A stretch of 64,000 nucleotides of DNA, taken from Platynereis dumerilii. Its lineage: Eukaryota; Annelida; Polychaeta; Phyllodocida; Nereididae. Numbering within the stretch: the first letter of the stretch is position 1; each line of letters opens with the position of its first letter. The stretch covers positions 16,088,259 through 16,152,258 of the forward strand of contig JAPTHN010000008.1 in NCBI GenBank assembly GCA_026936325.1, given 5' to 3'. Positions 34,811-48,700 of this stretch are shown here, in pieces. The position numbers and the translations under genes are program-made. Under the pieces are notes generated by a model. The model searched no databases. It worked only from the letters and a program-made list of their open reading frames with translations, and had not been told where the DNA came from.

Positions 34811-35389
34811 GTAAAAGCTGTTATCAAGAATCAATAATGTGACAACAATGTATTGAATCATGTTGTGTTAATGTCATAATTATCTGAATGGCATATATAC
34901 TCATGAGTCTTGAGTAATTTTCCCTGATGTGTCTGATTAGGAGCTTGCATGGCTCACAGCTAGTACAGATTTGGAAAACAAGCATTTCAGTGCCTCGTCT
35001 CAGCATTTTTTTACCCCTCATTAGACAGAACTGAAAACATTGACGGGGGGGGGGGGGTTATATCTTACATGTTTTTTTGTTTTTTTTCCTGAAGCAGACC
35101 TGACATTCAGACAATGATGTCACCTCTCTATTTTTATGAAAACCATGTTTTTTTGTATACCCTTTACAAAGCTGTGGCCAAGGACTAGGCTATTCATTGA
35201 GGCTTAGGCTGCCATTGTTACTGAGCACGAGGAGAGATCATATTGTGAGTGAACCAGAGATGAAGATAGAAAGGCTTGTCCAGGTTGCCTTTATGTTTTT
35301 CAACCCCAAAAGTAAATCCTGAAGCTACCTGGAGATCAGGGATTGTCCTAGGTCCTTCTCCACATGTAAGGAAACTGAAGATGAAGGTA

Positions 35390-35949
35390 CAGGGTGGTCA
35401 AGAAAAAACTTTACAGTCTTTCAATCTTGAGGCACAACTCGCTGAGTTCTTATCCAATCAGTCTCATTCTTGCATGAATTTTAGGTAGGAATCTTAGCAT
35501 CATGTTTCAACTCTTGATTAAAATCTTGATAAGACGTAACGACAGGAGGTGCATTTTGACAAACCATGGTTGCTTGCAATTTCTATGAACCTTCTTCTCT
35601 TTCAAGCTTCCTATACAAGACTGAGTTTCACTCCAAGAAAGTCGAACTACTAGTACCGCACACCTTTGAGGACCTTTAGGTTACTCTATGAATATAAAAG
35701 TTATGGTAAAATATTTGAATTGACGGTAACGACTTGCATTCTGGACAAGGAAATGTGTGAAAATGGCCTTTTTTTAAATTTTGGCGAACCAGAGCTCAAG
35801 ATTACACATCATGTCCTAGCGGAACAAAATGTTGTAAATATGTTGCCAGAACTATCTTTTCTACATTAGAAAAGGTTGGATAGTAATTACAGACAAATTT
35901 ATAGAACTGTGCCAAAGAAACAGAGTGAAGTTTTTTCGTGACCACCCTG
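35390..35949. mobile_element. 560-bp mariner-like MITE, TA target
   Basis: The ends CAGGGTGGTCAAGAAAAAAC and, complemented, CAGGGTGGTCACGAAAAAAC are flanked by TA at 35388-35389 and 35950-35951. CAGGGTG-type ends with TA targets are typical of mariner relatives. The internal frames are short and unrecognised. Confidence 0.75.
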
Positions 35950-35951
35950 TA

Positions 35952-36738
35952 CATGTATATGTAGCAATTTAGGCAGAGCAACTGATATGATGTTGAATTT
36001 GCTTGTTTCTCCCTCCTGTTCTGGAAGGAATTATGAAGGTCAGGGGGGTTGCATTGGGGGGGGGGGGGTTAATCATCTGTATGTGACAGATAGTAAATAT
36101 TAAGAGTGGCATGGAACTATTTGTTTTCTCCAGCTTCATTGTTTTTTTTCTTCAAGTCCTGGACACTAGCAAGATGCCATCAAGCATTCCAAACTCTCAC
36201 ATTTTCAATGGAATGATTTTTTGTAATGTCATTTTACAGTCAACACAATGCATCCAAATTATTTAGCGAAATAGCACATGATATTTAGTGTCTGCATAAT
36301 CCTGACAAAGATGGATAGTTTGCCAGCAATATTGAGTCACTACGTCCAAAATCAGACATTGCTGCTCACCAGAGCACAGAGCTTAGACACTTCACATTAG
36401 TTTTTAATTAGCAATTATTTTGCTTGATATGCCACTTTTTTTTAAAATAGTATTTGAATGGTGGATATATTTTCATAGAAAAATAAGACATAAAAGTAAT
36501 ATTTCTTTAAAGCATGCTTTTTTGATTAATAATATAAAAAATATTGTGTCGAACTGTAAGACCTAGATATGCAATAAACACCTATTTGCGCACATCACTA
36601 CACTTCATGCTTTGCAACTATCAAATCACTTTTCCAGAGGTTTTTGTAATGAACCAACTCTATGGAAGATATAATATTTAAAGTATGTAACTTTATCTTT
36701 CTACAAAATAACATTCACAAAATAATTGTTTATTTCAG
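35952..36738. other. 5' UTR intron, nothing recognised
   Basis: AT-rich with a G-run at 36056-36069. No feature could be supported. Confidence 0.4.
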
Positions 36739-36747
36739 TTCTTTAAA

Positions 36748-39700
36748 ATGAATGTGTCTCCTGGATATGCCATTGTTGAAGCTCCTGTTCAAGATGTAAG
36801 TTCATGATACAATTAAAGAGAAACCAACATTCTGATACTTGTCATCATCCCAAGTCATACCATGACAAAATGGCCCATAACCTTTGCTAATTCATGAATA
36901 CTTAATTAACTGACCCAGTTTTGGCTCACAGTTTGAAATTGTTGCTTCTGTTTCACACTGTTACAAATGGAGAAATTGTGTATTGTTGAAAGGTGCTATC
37001 ACAGTTCCGAAAATTCCATTGAATTATGTATTTTCACAGTTCTGAAATGAAACTGTTTGAAAGTTTGCTTGTTTTACACTGTTTTTCTCAGTTGCCAGTA
37101 ATCCTCTAAGTGTCCATAATCAGACTAAATCTGCCTGCAAAATGCTTATGACCTAAATAAGCAGCCAATAACAGAAGAGCTTGGAAATAGCAGAAAACCC
37201 TGTCCATTTTAGCAGGGCTTGCGTGGGGAGGATGATACTTGTGTGATGTCAACATTTTAACAGTTATATGCTCCATAGGCCTATCTATGTATAATGCTGT
37301 AGTATGGTACAAATTATATTGTATTATTTGGAGATACTAATTAATTGACTGATACCCTCAACCTGTATAACCCAATATCAAGGATGTTCAGAAGGAAGGT
37401 CATTCCCCCTTTTGTCAAAGAGTGGCACCAGCGGAGATAATAGAGTAATACAGGAGTAAAAGAATTGATTTCGATCTCTATTTTCAAGAATGTTGCAAAT
37501 TACACTTGAGCATGACATATTGAAGTCACTTCAATACCAATCTGATCAAGACCTTAGTTCAGTTCAGTTCAGTTCAGTAAGTGATTCTGGAAGCAGGCAG
37601 TAGTGCCTCTGTATCCAGATCTTCTTCCTGATGGCGTAATAGGCAGGTTTGATTAAAAACAGAAAATAACTTATTGTTTTTTGTTACAGGCTGCTTGTGC
37701 CGCCCGTAGTTTCCAAACTTGCTAGAATGCTCATTAGGCTGCACTTTAGTGTTAATTATTTACATAGCGCAGTAATTTGCTAAAAACTTGATAAAAAACA
37801 GCAATTAATCGCAATCGGGAACTGAAAGGAAATGTGTTAGCTACATAGGACTTAATAGTAATCAGCAACACAGAAGTTTATTGCTGTCATGGTCATTGCA
37901 GCCAGACACGCATAGGCGTATATAGCAAGCATTGCAGGCACAATGGTGCGAAGTTGGTTAACAAAAAAAACAAAAAAACATGGCAGTCTAGACACTCGAT
38001 AGAAAATGCATCTGCAAGATAGCACATATTTGGTAACTTTGGAAAGATAAAATCGTAATCTATGCAGATGGCTATATTAGGAATTGAAAAGGCAATGATA
38101 AATATACAGAAATGAAAGAAAACGGCGATGACGTCATGCTATCCCAGACTCCCCAGAGTCACAGAATATTATAAAGATGTTTCCCTGTTTAGTGAAGCGG
38201 GAGGGTTGGTCTAGTGGTTGCGTGCTGGACTGCCAGTCGCTGGGTCCTGAGTTCGAATCCAGCTCTTGTCGGGTCCCCTGGGCCTATGTTGGACGGCTAT
38301 TTCAAACATCTTGCACCTCATTTCGATGATCTCCTCCTGTACTAATTAGCCTACCAAGTGCATAAATACAGGACATGAAGCCCCAATTATCCAGTCATCG
38401 CTGTGTAGTGAATGTTTCAGTGGGCCATGTGGCCAACCTTTTATAAGCTGCTAATTTGTTAGTACCTCATGGTATCTATCAAAAATCTCCAAGAGGAAAA
38501 CTCTTGCTCTGGCACGATTGCAATGTCATTTTGATTATGCTGTCTCGGCATGGTACATGGGCTTATCAAAAGCTAATAAGAAAAGACTTCAAATGGCCCA
38601 AAATAAAATTTCCAGATTTATATTAAATCTTGGTCCAAGAACATCTATAGGCCAACAGGAACTGGACAAAATTGGACTTTTAAACGCACGTCACCGTGCA
38701 ATTCAAATGATATTAGGTCATATCTTTAATATAAAAAATGACCTTGCTCCAAGCTGCCTAGCTCAAAATTTCACTCCAGTACAACATGAGTACTCAACAA
38801 GAGGCTCCAGTCATAATTACACAGTTCCCCGGCCTATTGGTGTTACCTCTGGAAATTTCAATTATAATGGTACAAAATTATGGAACAAGTTACCTTCCTG
38901 GATAAAATCCATAAATAATATACTGTTATTCAAGAAGAAAGTCAAAGCTCACCTCAGAACATTAGCCGCATAACATTATGTTAATTTATATTAATTTATT
39001 TACTCGTATAACTAGTCATACTGTCTATAATCTATATATATAAATGATACATTGTTATGTTTGAACCATGATACCATTTTGTGATTTGATGGACCGCACT
39101 GGAAATAAGTCTCATTTCAGACTTTTGTGTGTAATCCAAGATTTGTTTACACTTAATACTTTGTGTCTTTTTATATACATGTATGTATTGACTGCAAAAA
39201 TATCTATATAAAATATAATCAACCAATCAAAGAAATGTCCAACAGCAATCTTCCAAAGGGAGCCACCCAAAAGAAACCAACACCATTTCTTGTGATACTA
39301 AGTGATCTTTACAAACAAATTTTGACCATCACTTAAACTAAATTAGGGTTTAAAAGCATTAAAGGGGGGCATCGACCTATAAAAGGACCCAGTTGAAGTG
39401 GTCTTCATTCTGAAAACCCGTAAGCGTGACTATCAGGTACTTTTTGATATGTTTTAGAACTAGATTTACAGATATGTAGAGTAATTGAGATGTAATTGAA
39501 AAGTAATTGAAATTTCAATTACTTTCCCAATGTAATTACTGCAATTACAAATTACTTTCCACTTTTTATGCTCAATTACAAATTACATTCAATTACTTTG
39601 AAAAATGTAATTAATTACACTCAATTACAAATTACAATTACCCCATGTCTGCATCTGGTGGTTCTCCAAGTTGTGGGAAAATGTTAAAGAATCCAGCAGA

Positions 39701-42700
39701 GGTCAGGAATACTTCTTTCATACTGGGCTCGTCAACTGCTGCTTGTTGTTTCAAGTACTGTACAATCCTGCCTCCAATCTTTATAGACTGATTTTGCAAA
39801 ACTGGCCTGCTTTGGCCCAAGCTACGTATCTTTACTCCTCTATGAATGAGTTTCTCACGGTGCATATTTGTTAAAAGTCTGACCAACTGAAATTGATCTT
39901 GAAAGGATTTGCCACCTCCTATCCAGTGCACGCGAAAGCAAATTGAATGTGGTCAGACATTTTGTCTGACCAAGAGATATACCTCTCCTCTGGTCAGACA
40001 TTTTCACTTTGGTCAGACAAACCTATAATCTCTTTTCGCAGTATTTCTAAAATTATTCTCTGTCCAACTTCTTATCCTCTAGTTAATTAAGAGGCCCTGC
40101 ATGTAGATTGAGTATTAAATAGGCTCACAATGCCAGACATCATATACATTCTAAAAAATTTCAGACAAAATTGGTTTTTTAGATTCAAAATGTTTTTTTG
40201 AAAAACCAAATTTCAATGCAAAAAACCAACATGGATTTTTAAAAAAACCAAATTTCAATGCAAAAAACCAACATGGATTTTTTTTAAAAATCCATGTTGG
40301 TTTTGCATTGAAATTTGGTTTTTCAAAAAACCATTTTGAATCTAAAAAAACAATTTTGTCCCGACATTTTTTAGAGTGTAACGTAAATCAAGTCCACCCC
40401 TTTTTAGCATGAGGGAGGAGAGGATGATGCAGCCTCTAGTAATATTATGCCCGAGGGGAGGCAGAATTCAGCTTTATACGAAAATCAATTAATTTCCATT
40501 GTAATATCTTGTTCTGGAGATTATATTCATCTGTTTTTACGTCTAAAGCAAAAATGCTGATGCCAACCATGCATATCAAATGCTTGATTTTCGGTGGCAA
40601 TAGCTGCATGGCAAGTTTTCTGTCTGTGCAAAAGCCAATAACAAGTCATAAAACGTGTCCACTGTCTAATGATCCCTTCATGAATTATTTCTGTCAATTG
40701 TGGTAGGTTTTGTATTATTGAAGCATGAAAACACTGCACAAGAAGTTATTTTAGGCCTATGGTTCCTTATTGATTGTTTCTTGTCAATAAATTGAATGAT
40801 CAGTTAAAATCATAAAATAATTAAGTTTAAGCATTCATTTTAGTCAATTGGCAATATGGGGCTTTTTGATAAGAGAGCATCCATACTTTTGTCACATTTT
40901 GCCTCTGATCCAGAATTGCAATTTAAGTTAATTTGGTGTCAAAGGAAACTAAACAGGTGACAGAATTGCTATCAACTGAACTTCAGATTGGCTCACTTGA
41001 AACATCTGAAAACTGCCATAAGCATTGACAGGAAAGGCTTGGACAGTCTTCTGTCGAATTTTTTGTCTGACCTGGGCCAGAGACAGGTCGGACAATCATA
41101 AAAATGATCGACAAAAGCCGATTGTCCGACGTCTTTTGAGCGCACTGCTCTTATCAAGAAATGTGATGTCCATCAATGTGCGAATAGGTTTTATCAGGAT
41201 TCCTCTCTGTTGCTTCTTCACACACCAACTTTCAGGAGAGGGCAAACTAGGTGGTAGCGGATGGGCTGCCAATCGCTGAGTCCAAGGTTCGAATACAGCT
41301 CTTGTATAGTTCCCTCCAGGCCCAGTCCAGGGGCCTGTGTTGGATGGCAGTTTCAATCATCTTTTGCCTCGTTGCCATCTCCTTCCCCCTGTCCTGATTA
41401 TTAGCTACCAAGTGCATAAATACAGGACATAAAACCCCCATCATTCATCCATGGCATCCACAGTACTTTTGGTCTCATTCTGGATCCTCTTCTTTGGACT
41501 TGTGAAAATCATAAAATAATTAAGTTCAAGCATTCATTTTAGTCAATTGGCAATATGGGGCTTTTTGATAAGAGAGCATCCATAATTTTGTCACATTTTG
41601 CCTCGGATCCAGAATTGCAATTTAAGTTAATTTGGTGTCAAAGGAAACTAAACAGGTGACAGAATTGCTATCAACTGAACTTCAGATTGGCTCACTTGAA
41701 ACATCTGAAAACTGCCATAAGCATTGACAGGAAAGGCTTGGACAGTCTTCTGTCGAATTTTTTGTCTGACCTGGGCCAGAGACAGGTCGGACAATCATAA
41801 AAATGATCGACAAAAGCCGATTGTCCGACGTCTTTTGAGCGCACTGCTCTTATCAAGAAATGTGATGTCCATCAATGTGCGAATAGGTTTTATCAGGATT
41901 CCTCTCTGTTGCTTCTTCATCACACCAACTTTCAGGAGAGGGCAAACTAGGTGGTAGCGGATGGGCTGCCAATCGCTGAGTCCAAGGTTCGAATACAGCT
42001 CTTGTATAGTTCCCTCCAGGCCCAGTCCAGGGGCCTGTGTTGGATGGCAGTTTCAATCATCTTTTGCCTCGTTGCCATCTCCTTCCCCCTGTCCTGATTA
42101 TTAGCTACCAAGTGCATAAATACAGGACATAAAACCCCCATCATTCATCCATGGCATCCACAGTACTTTTGGTCTCATTCTGGATCCTCTTCTTTGGACT
42201 TGTGAAAATCAGTACCTGTCTTCATATTTCCAAAAATTACTGCAAGTTGCCACATTGTTCATTAGGCCATCAATATTATCATTTTGGTTTTTTGTTTCAG
42301 CCGCTTCATCATTACAGATGATTTCGTATTTGTAGACATATGGAGTTTATGAACTGAATGTGAAATTTTTTGTGGGAAATGTATTCTATAGGGAAAAATG
42401 ACATCAGAAAACTTATGACATCACTTTTCCCCATAGGATACCATGCCCTAGAAAAAAATTCAAATTTCGTCCTTTGGTCTACAAATATGAATTCATCTGT
42501 AATACCGCTTTGGCCTCTTTTGGAAGTAAGCTTGTAGGGGAGACCGGGGCTGGTTGTCACAGGGGCAGGTTGTCACACTTTCGGGGCAGGTTGTCATACT
42601 TTTGGGGCAGGTTGTCACACTTTTGGGGCAGGTTGTCACGCTTTCGGGGGCAGGTTGTCACACTTTCGGGGCAGGTTGTCACACTTTCGGGGCAGGTTGT

Positions 42701-45700
42701 CACACTTTCGGGGCAGGTTGTCACGCTCTCATGGATATTAAATTGTATATCCTTAGTACATTCTACTGATGATTGATGACGTAAGTAGAAAAGGCAAAGC
42801 GTCTAAATAGATCTATTTCAAATTTTCAAAAGAATTTGCAGAAAAATTCTACAGTCTGCACTCACCCTCTTCCATATCAAAATGCATTTCTGTTGCCTTG
42901 ATAAGTCAAAATTTGTAGCACCCTTGTACAGAGTCACATGATTGTTAAGGTCTGCACTTGGCAAGTAGGGGATTCCTCACATGTCCAAAATAATTTGTCT
43001 TAGTCAGGATTTGACTTACAGAATCGCACTTCCTGCATTCAAACTCTTAACCAAAGGTGTGACAACCTGCCCGAAAGTGTGACAATGACAATGACAATGA
43101 CACATAATTTGACAATGACAATGACACATAATTTATTTGCTCTTAAAAATGAAAAATTACATTGATGGCATATAGATAATTACACAATTTAGAGCTAGGG
43201 GACCCTCTCAAGACAAAAGTATTTGTCGCTACTAGAGGGCCACCTTTAAGGAAAATTAATAAATATATTACTTAATTACATTGAAGTGGAAATGACTGGT
43301 AAATTGAAAAATAAAATATATGTATATTAGGGTATTTAAACAAACCATGACAATTCAACAATTTAGGTTATTAATTCAATTATTAAAGTAACTTTCATTT
43401 TCAAATAACAAAAGAAGAAAGAAAAAGAAAAAAGAAAGATTATAATGAAACTTACTTATTCACTCAAATCAATTGATTGGCAGCGGCTGGTGGTCAGGAG
43501 GAGACTGATGCCCACAAATATAACAATCAGAAATGGAGCAATTAGTTTCATAAGAATTTATGAGGTTTTGTTTGATATAAAATTTGAAGCCATCGAAACT
43601 GTGAGTAGCAATTTTTTCTTTGTATCGTGTACACATATTATTAAAAATTTTTGGATATCTGTAACTCATACCATCTCTTGCGAAGTCATGCCTCACAGCA
43701 GGAACTAGTAGGTTGTTACTTGAATGGCGAGTAGCATAGTTATGAGTATAGTTACCAGAAAGAAATTGTTGAGACTGAAAATATTGTGGAAGCATATTAT
43801 TTTGAAGTTTATAGCAGAATTTTAAATCTTGCAGTGCACATAGATCAGGGAGTTTTAAAATATTGTATTGCTTAAAAAGTGGGCTGGTATGGGCATTATA
43901 TTTCGCCTTAGCTACTATTCTCAATGACTTTTTTTGATGTTTTATAAGTTTATTAGCTTTGCAACTCCATATAATTAAACCATAGTTAAGATAAGAAAGT
44001 ATCAGTGAATTATATAGCATACGTAATATATTGGATGGTAAGAAGTGTTTTAGTCTGTTCATTATACCAATGGTTTTTGACATTTTCTTAGAAATGCTAT
44101 CAACATGCTGTTTCCATTTTAAATGTTTGTCAAGTAAAAGGCCCAAAAAATTAAATTCATCTACAAATTCAATACGAGTTTCATTCATGAAAAGATCAGG
44201 CAATGAAATGTTTCTCTTCGCAGAATGGAATGCCATGGCTTTTGTTTTATTGATATTTAAAGAAAGCTTATTTAATTTTAACCAGTCAGACACTGACTTT
44301 AATTCTTCATTTATTTTTGCTGTCATAATATTGTCATTTCCAAAAGTATTTAAGGTCGCAGAAAGAGTGGTATCATCTGCATATATAACAGGATAAAATT
44401 TATCAGTAGCATTAATCATGTCATTTATATAAATAATAAAAAGAAGGGGACCTAAAATGGAGCCCTGGGGGACTCCACATTTTAATTCAAGAAATTCGGA
44501 ACTGGTTTCATCAATTTGGACATATTGCATTCTATTAGTCAGATAGCTTCTTAAAAGATTATAAGAATTATTTTTTATTCCATAATGAGCTAACTTATAC
44601 ATTAATATTTCATGATCCAGTGTATCAAAGGCCTTCGAGAGGTCAAGATATACGTTAATAGGAATTCTATTGTTGTCCATCTCATAAATTATCCTATTTA
44701 CTAATTCTAAAGCTGCTAGTTCAGTAGAATGTGCTTGCCTGAATCCATATTGACTGGTGTAGAAAATATTTCTTTGTGAAAAAAAGTCATATATTTGATT
44801 ATATATTACTCTCTCAAAGACCTTTGATACACTTGGAAGAATTGAAATAGGTCTGTAGTTAGAAAATATTTTATCATCGTCTTTTTTATGGAGAGGTGTG
44901 ACTTTAGCTATTTTTAGTAATTTTTGAATATTTTGTCATGACCGCAACTGGATTTAGGTTTTAAAGAGTCTATTATTTTGATTATTGTGTCTATTTCAAT
45001 AGGTCTAAAATCGAACTGCTGTAACACTGGGTTTTTTAGATAATCTTTGAATGATTTGTTTGCTGGCATTTTTATATCCTGTGCTAATTTAGGACCAATC
45101 TCAACGAAATATTGATTAAATTTATTTGAAATCGTGATTTTATTAGAAACTGCATTGTCATCTATTAGAAAATATTTTGGAAATTCGTTTTTTCTCTTTA
45201 ATTTATTCATTATTTCATTAATTGTTGACCATGTTTTCCTAATATCACTCTTAAACATTTCAAACTGGCTATAGTAATATTGTTTCTTAGCTGCCCTGAT
45301 GCTACTCCTCAGAATTCTACTGTATGTTCGAAAATTTAGTAGTTTGCTGTCATAGCTTGGGTCATAAGGTTGGGTGGACTTCAGTAATGTGTATAATTTA
45401 TCTTTGTATTTAATTGATTTTAAAATTCCAGTTGATATCCATTTGTTCTTTTTATGTTTGTATTTGTTAAATCTAACATATTTAGTGGGGAAATGTTTAT
45501 TCATTAGGTCTTGCAAGATGCAATTAAAGTTGTTATAGCTGTCATCAGGCGTTTGTCCTATCACACTGCTGAGTTTTTGTGTTATCGTGGGACCCGCCAG
45601 TTCAGTTTGAAAGCCTTGAATTGCGGCACTATTTGAAGTTGTTACTTTGACATATTTAGACTTATTTTGATTACCCTGGTTTTGAAAATTTAATGAAATA

Positions 45701-48700
45701 AAGTAAGGTAAGTGATCAGAAATTGTGTTAATAATTACACCAGCCTTTACATTTTCAAATCTATTTGATATTTTTATGAAAAAATTATCAATTAAAGTTC
45801 CTTTCCGTTGAGTTAATCGTGTAGGAAATGTTATTTTGGGAATATAGCCATTTGAAATAACTGATTCAAGAAATTCATTTACATAATTTATCTCTTTAAA
45901 TTTCAAAATATTAATGTTGAAGTCTCCAGTAAGTATTACATTACGGTTATTTCTAAATTTGTTAAATATCATATCAAGGTCGTTTATGAATGTTGTGATA
46001 TTTTCTAATGTGGGACGGGGTGGTCTATAAATATTTCCTATAACTACTTTATTTGTGTCATTATAATCATTTCCTAATAACACTTCTATAAATTGCCCAT
46101 CAAATATATCCGAGTTAATGAATTTATCAATTACATTGAATTTAAACATTTCATGTAGATAAATAGCTACCCCTCCATGTGCACTGCTCGATTTTCCGGA
46201 TGAAATGAGATTATATCCTTCTATTTTAAACAGAGAAAGGTCGCTGTCTGCTGTGAGCCATGTCTCCTGCAAGCAAATGGCACCGAGTCTGGAATTAGAA
46301 GAATTATACAGATTAATGTACATTTGCAATTGATCAAATTTAGCTGGGAGAGACTGGCAGTTTAAGCTTAGAATTGTGAAATTGTTCGGAGTTTTTGAAA
46401 TAAAATCTGTGAAACCTGCACTGTCATAATAGGGAGAAAGTTCAAACAATGTGGGTTCATCAGTTTCCTCCTGTGAGTCCAGTCCGCTGCCTGCAAAGAG
46501 ATCAAGTAAAGAAGTTTCATTATCTAGTAAGGAGTTTGGTTCAATTAACATAAAGTATCATTTAAAACTAAGATTTTGGGAACATAAATAAAAGCAAAAT
46601 CATTGAAGAAATCATGGTTTGCTGTCATTGAGTAAGTAATAGGTAAAGTTATCACACCTAAGTGTTGATACAACAATCCACTCAGAATGTTAAACAAGGT
46701 GATAACAACTTGTAACTGAACAAAATATGTGTCAATGGGCTTTGTGATTATAAAAGGAGAAATTAACTTGTCAGAATTCATAAGGTTAAATAGGCACATG
46801 GCTAGCCAAATACATTAGGATTAAATAAAAATAACAACCTGCCCCGAGTGCTGAATTTAAAAAAAATGTCCAATATGACATCATGATTTCGAATGACATA
46901 GGTATATATTCACCAGATAGATTTAAGTTACTCCTGTACTGACTTTCATATACAATGGCTGTGCCCCTAGAGTCAAGGATGGCAAATCCGTCCAGGAGGG
47001 TAAATCCGTCCACTCCCTAATATATGAATTTAAATACATCCATTGCAGTTGAATGAGTCTTAAAGGCAAGATACATTTGTTTTAAACAGATTTTGCCGTT
47101 TTTAGTCTTTTGATATCATTTTTAATCATAATGGAGGCGATTTAACAACATGGAATAAAAAACAATGAAATTCTGTGACGTCATCACAGACATTTTGTGA
47201 ATTTCAGCTAGTTGGTCATTTTATTCTTGTCAGCCTATTCCCATCCACAAACAAATGTATTTCAGGTAAAAAATCAATGATTCGAATGTAAAATTACATT
47301 GAATTCGTAAAATTACTTAGTTGTGACATCTTGGATGGCAATACAAAGCAAATAAAAGTGGACGGAATTACCATCATCACTTTAAGACTGGCTAGATTGG
47401 GTGGTTTGTAAATCCGTCCACATGCATTTAATATCATTCAGAGTACTTTTATTACTTTCAATATTTATAAATTGCATACAACTGATAAGGGAAATTAGTT
47501 TGGAGCAATTATACCCCTTTGATTTGATTACAGTGGTTCTTTGATTGTAATTGAGCTAGTCAATTTAAATTCTGCATATTTAAATTAACCTCTATTAGCC
47601 AATTCTTCCATTTTAAGTGTAATCAGTGACCCACTGTCCGAAAATCAAAAGAAAATAATTTCTGAAAGTCAAAAGAATGTTTAACTTAAAAAAATCACAA
47701 GCTATGATAGATGTGTGCAGCAGAATGCCCTGTGGACGGATTTACCATCCTTCCTGGACGGATTTACCAGCAAAGTGGATGGATTTAGGTGCCCTAACCT
47801 TGAATCTTTGTTACCATGGTTTCAGCAAAAAATACTTGAATGTTTGACTTTTTTGGCTGTTAATGATAGTACGAAATATGCCCCTTCCGATGGACTATTT
47901 TTTATTTCTGTATCTATTCTCATTTTCCTGGAATTACAGTTTTAGCCAAAAGTGGACGGATTTACCATCCTTGACTCTACTTGCTTTAAATAGAAATAGA
48001 GCATGTTTAAATTTTACACAGTGTGACAACCTGCCCCTGTGACAACCAGCCCCGGTCTCCCCTATCCTGTCTTTCCAGGAATCAATAAGGGGTGAGGGTT
48101 GATCTAGTGGTAGCTTGCTGGACTGCCAATCGCTGGGTCCAGGGTTCGAATCCAGCTCTTGTCGGGTCACCTGGGCCTATGTTGGACGGCTGTTTCAATC
48201 ATCCTTCACTGCATTGCCGTGTCCTCCTCCTGTCCTAATTAGCCTACCAAGTGCATAAATACAGGACGTAAAGCCCCAATCATCCATCCATCCATCCAGG
48301 AATCAATAATGTTCTATTGTTGATGGAGTAGTCCCTTTCAAACATATCTTCTGGCAAATACTTCTTGAGCAATGGTTTGAGGATTTCACTTTTCACTTTA
48401 CTGAGCAAGATTGCATCTTTCTTTGCTGGAAGACGGTGCTGCGTGATAAAGGTTGTTGTTTTCCTTTGGCAATTTTTGTGGATGGGCCACTTTCCTCTTG
48501 TTGGGGTGAGATGGTGAGCTTATAAGCGCTGCCCTGGGGGTGCCCCCCTGGGAAGCCAGCTCTTGTTTTCGTAGGGAAAGTCCTGTTGCCTACACTGGAA
48601 TTCTACGAACAATTTCTAGAGGCCTAATTTTATGTAGCAGCTACAGAGCACTTGGCACTACTTTTGCTGCCATATCCACGTGTATGTTATGTTACTGTCA

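Larger units (their letters stand above)
40806..42204 (+). repeat. Recent 0.7-kb tandem duplication
   Basis: Units 40806-41504 and 41505-42204 are nearly identical: four differences were seen by eye (three substitutions and a 1-nt indel near 41220/41919). Both carry the same SINE. The join is at AAAATC, also found at the outer end (42205-42210), a possible microhomology junction. Either a very young duplication or an assembly artefact. Confidence 0.9.
42537..48062. mobile_element. TA-flanked transposon with 43-bp TIRs, split by later insertions
   Basis: GGGGAGACCGGGGCTGGTTG plus TCACAGGGGCAGGTTGTCACACT at 42537 recurs as an exact complement ending at 48062, with TA outside both ends. Between the ends sit a CR1-like LINE (about 43080-46555) and the transposon at 46968-47979. 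Without these, about 1.0-1.2 kb of the host element remains, including CAACCTGCCC fragments at about 43067 and 46838. No transposase was seen. The TA target is compatible with Tc1/mariner or ISL2EU-type elements. Confidence 0.75.

Noticed and set aside
42537-42725. CRISPR-like array of about 20-bp repeats
   Set aside because: The repeats are contiguous with no spacers, continue a transposon TIR, and lie in a eukaryotic intron.
42474-42776. Protein with GRLSHFRGR repeats
   Set aside because: It is a translation of the GGGGCAGGTTGTCAC minisatellite; both overlapping frames are repetitive by-products.
43445-44396. Plus-strand ORFs opposite the LINE
   Set aside because: They are antisense shadows of the reverse transcriptase frame.
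48089-48165. tRNA gene
   Set aside because: A and B boxes are present, but the sequence is the head of a 207-bp SINE with a 14-bp target duplication, and the cloverleaf is degenerate. The same applies to 38197, 41236, 41936 and 13873 (minus).
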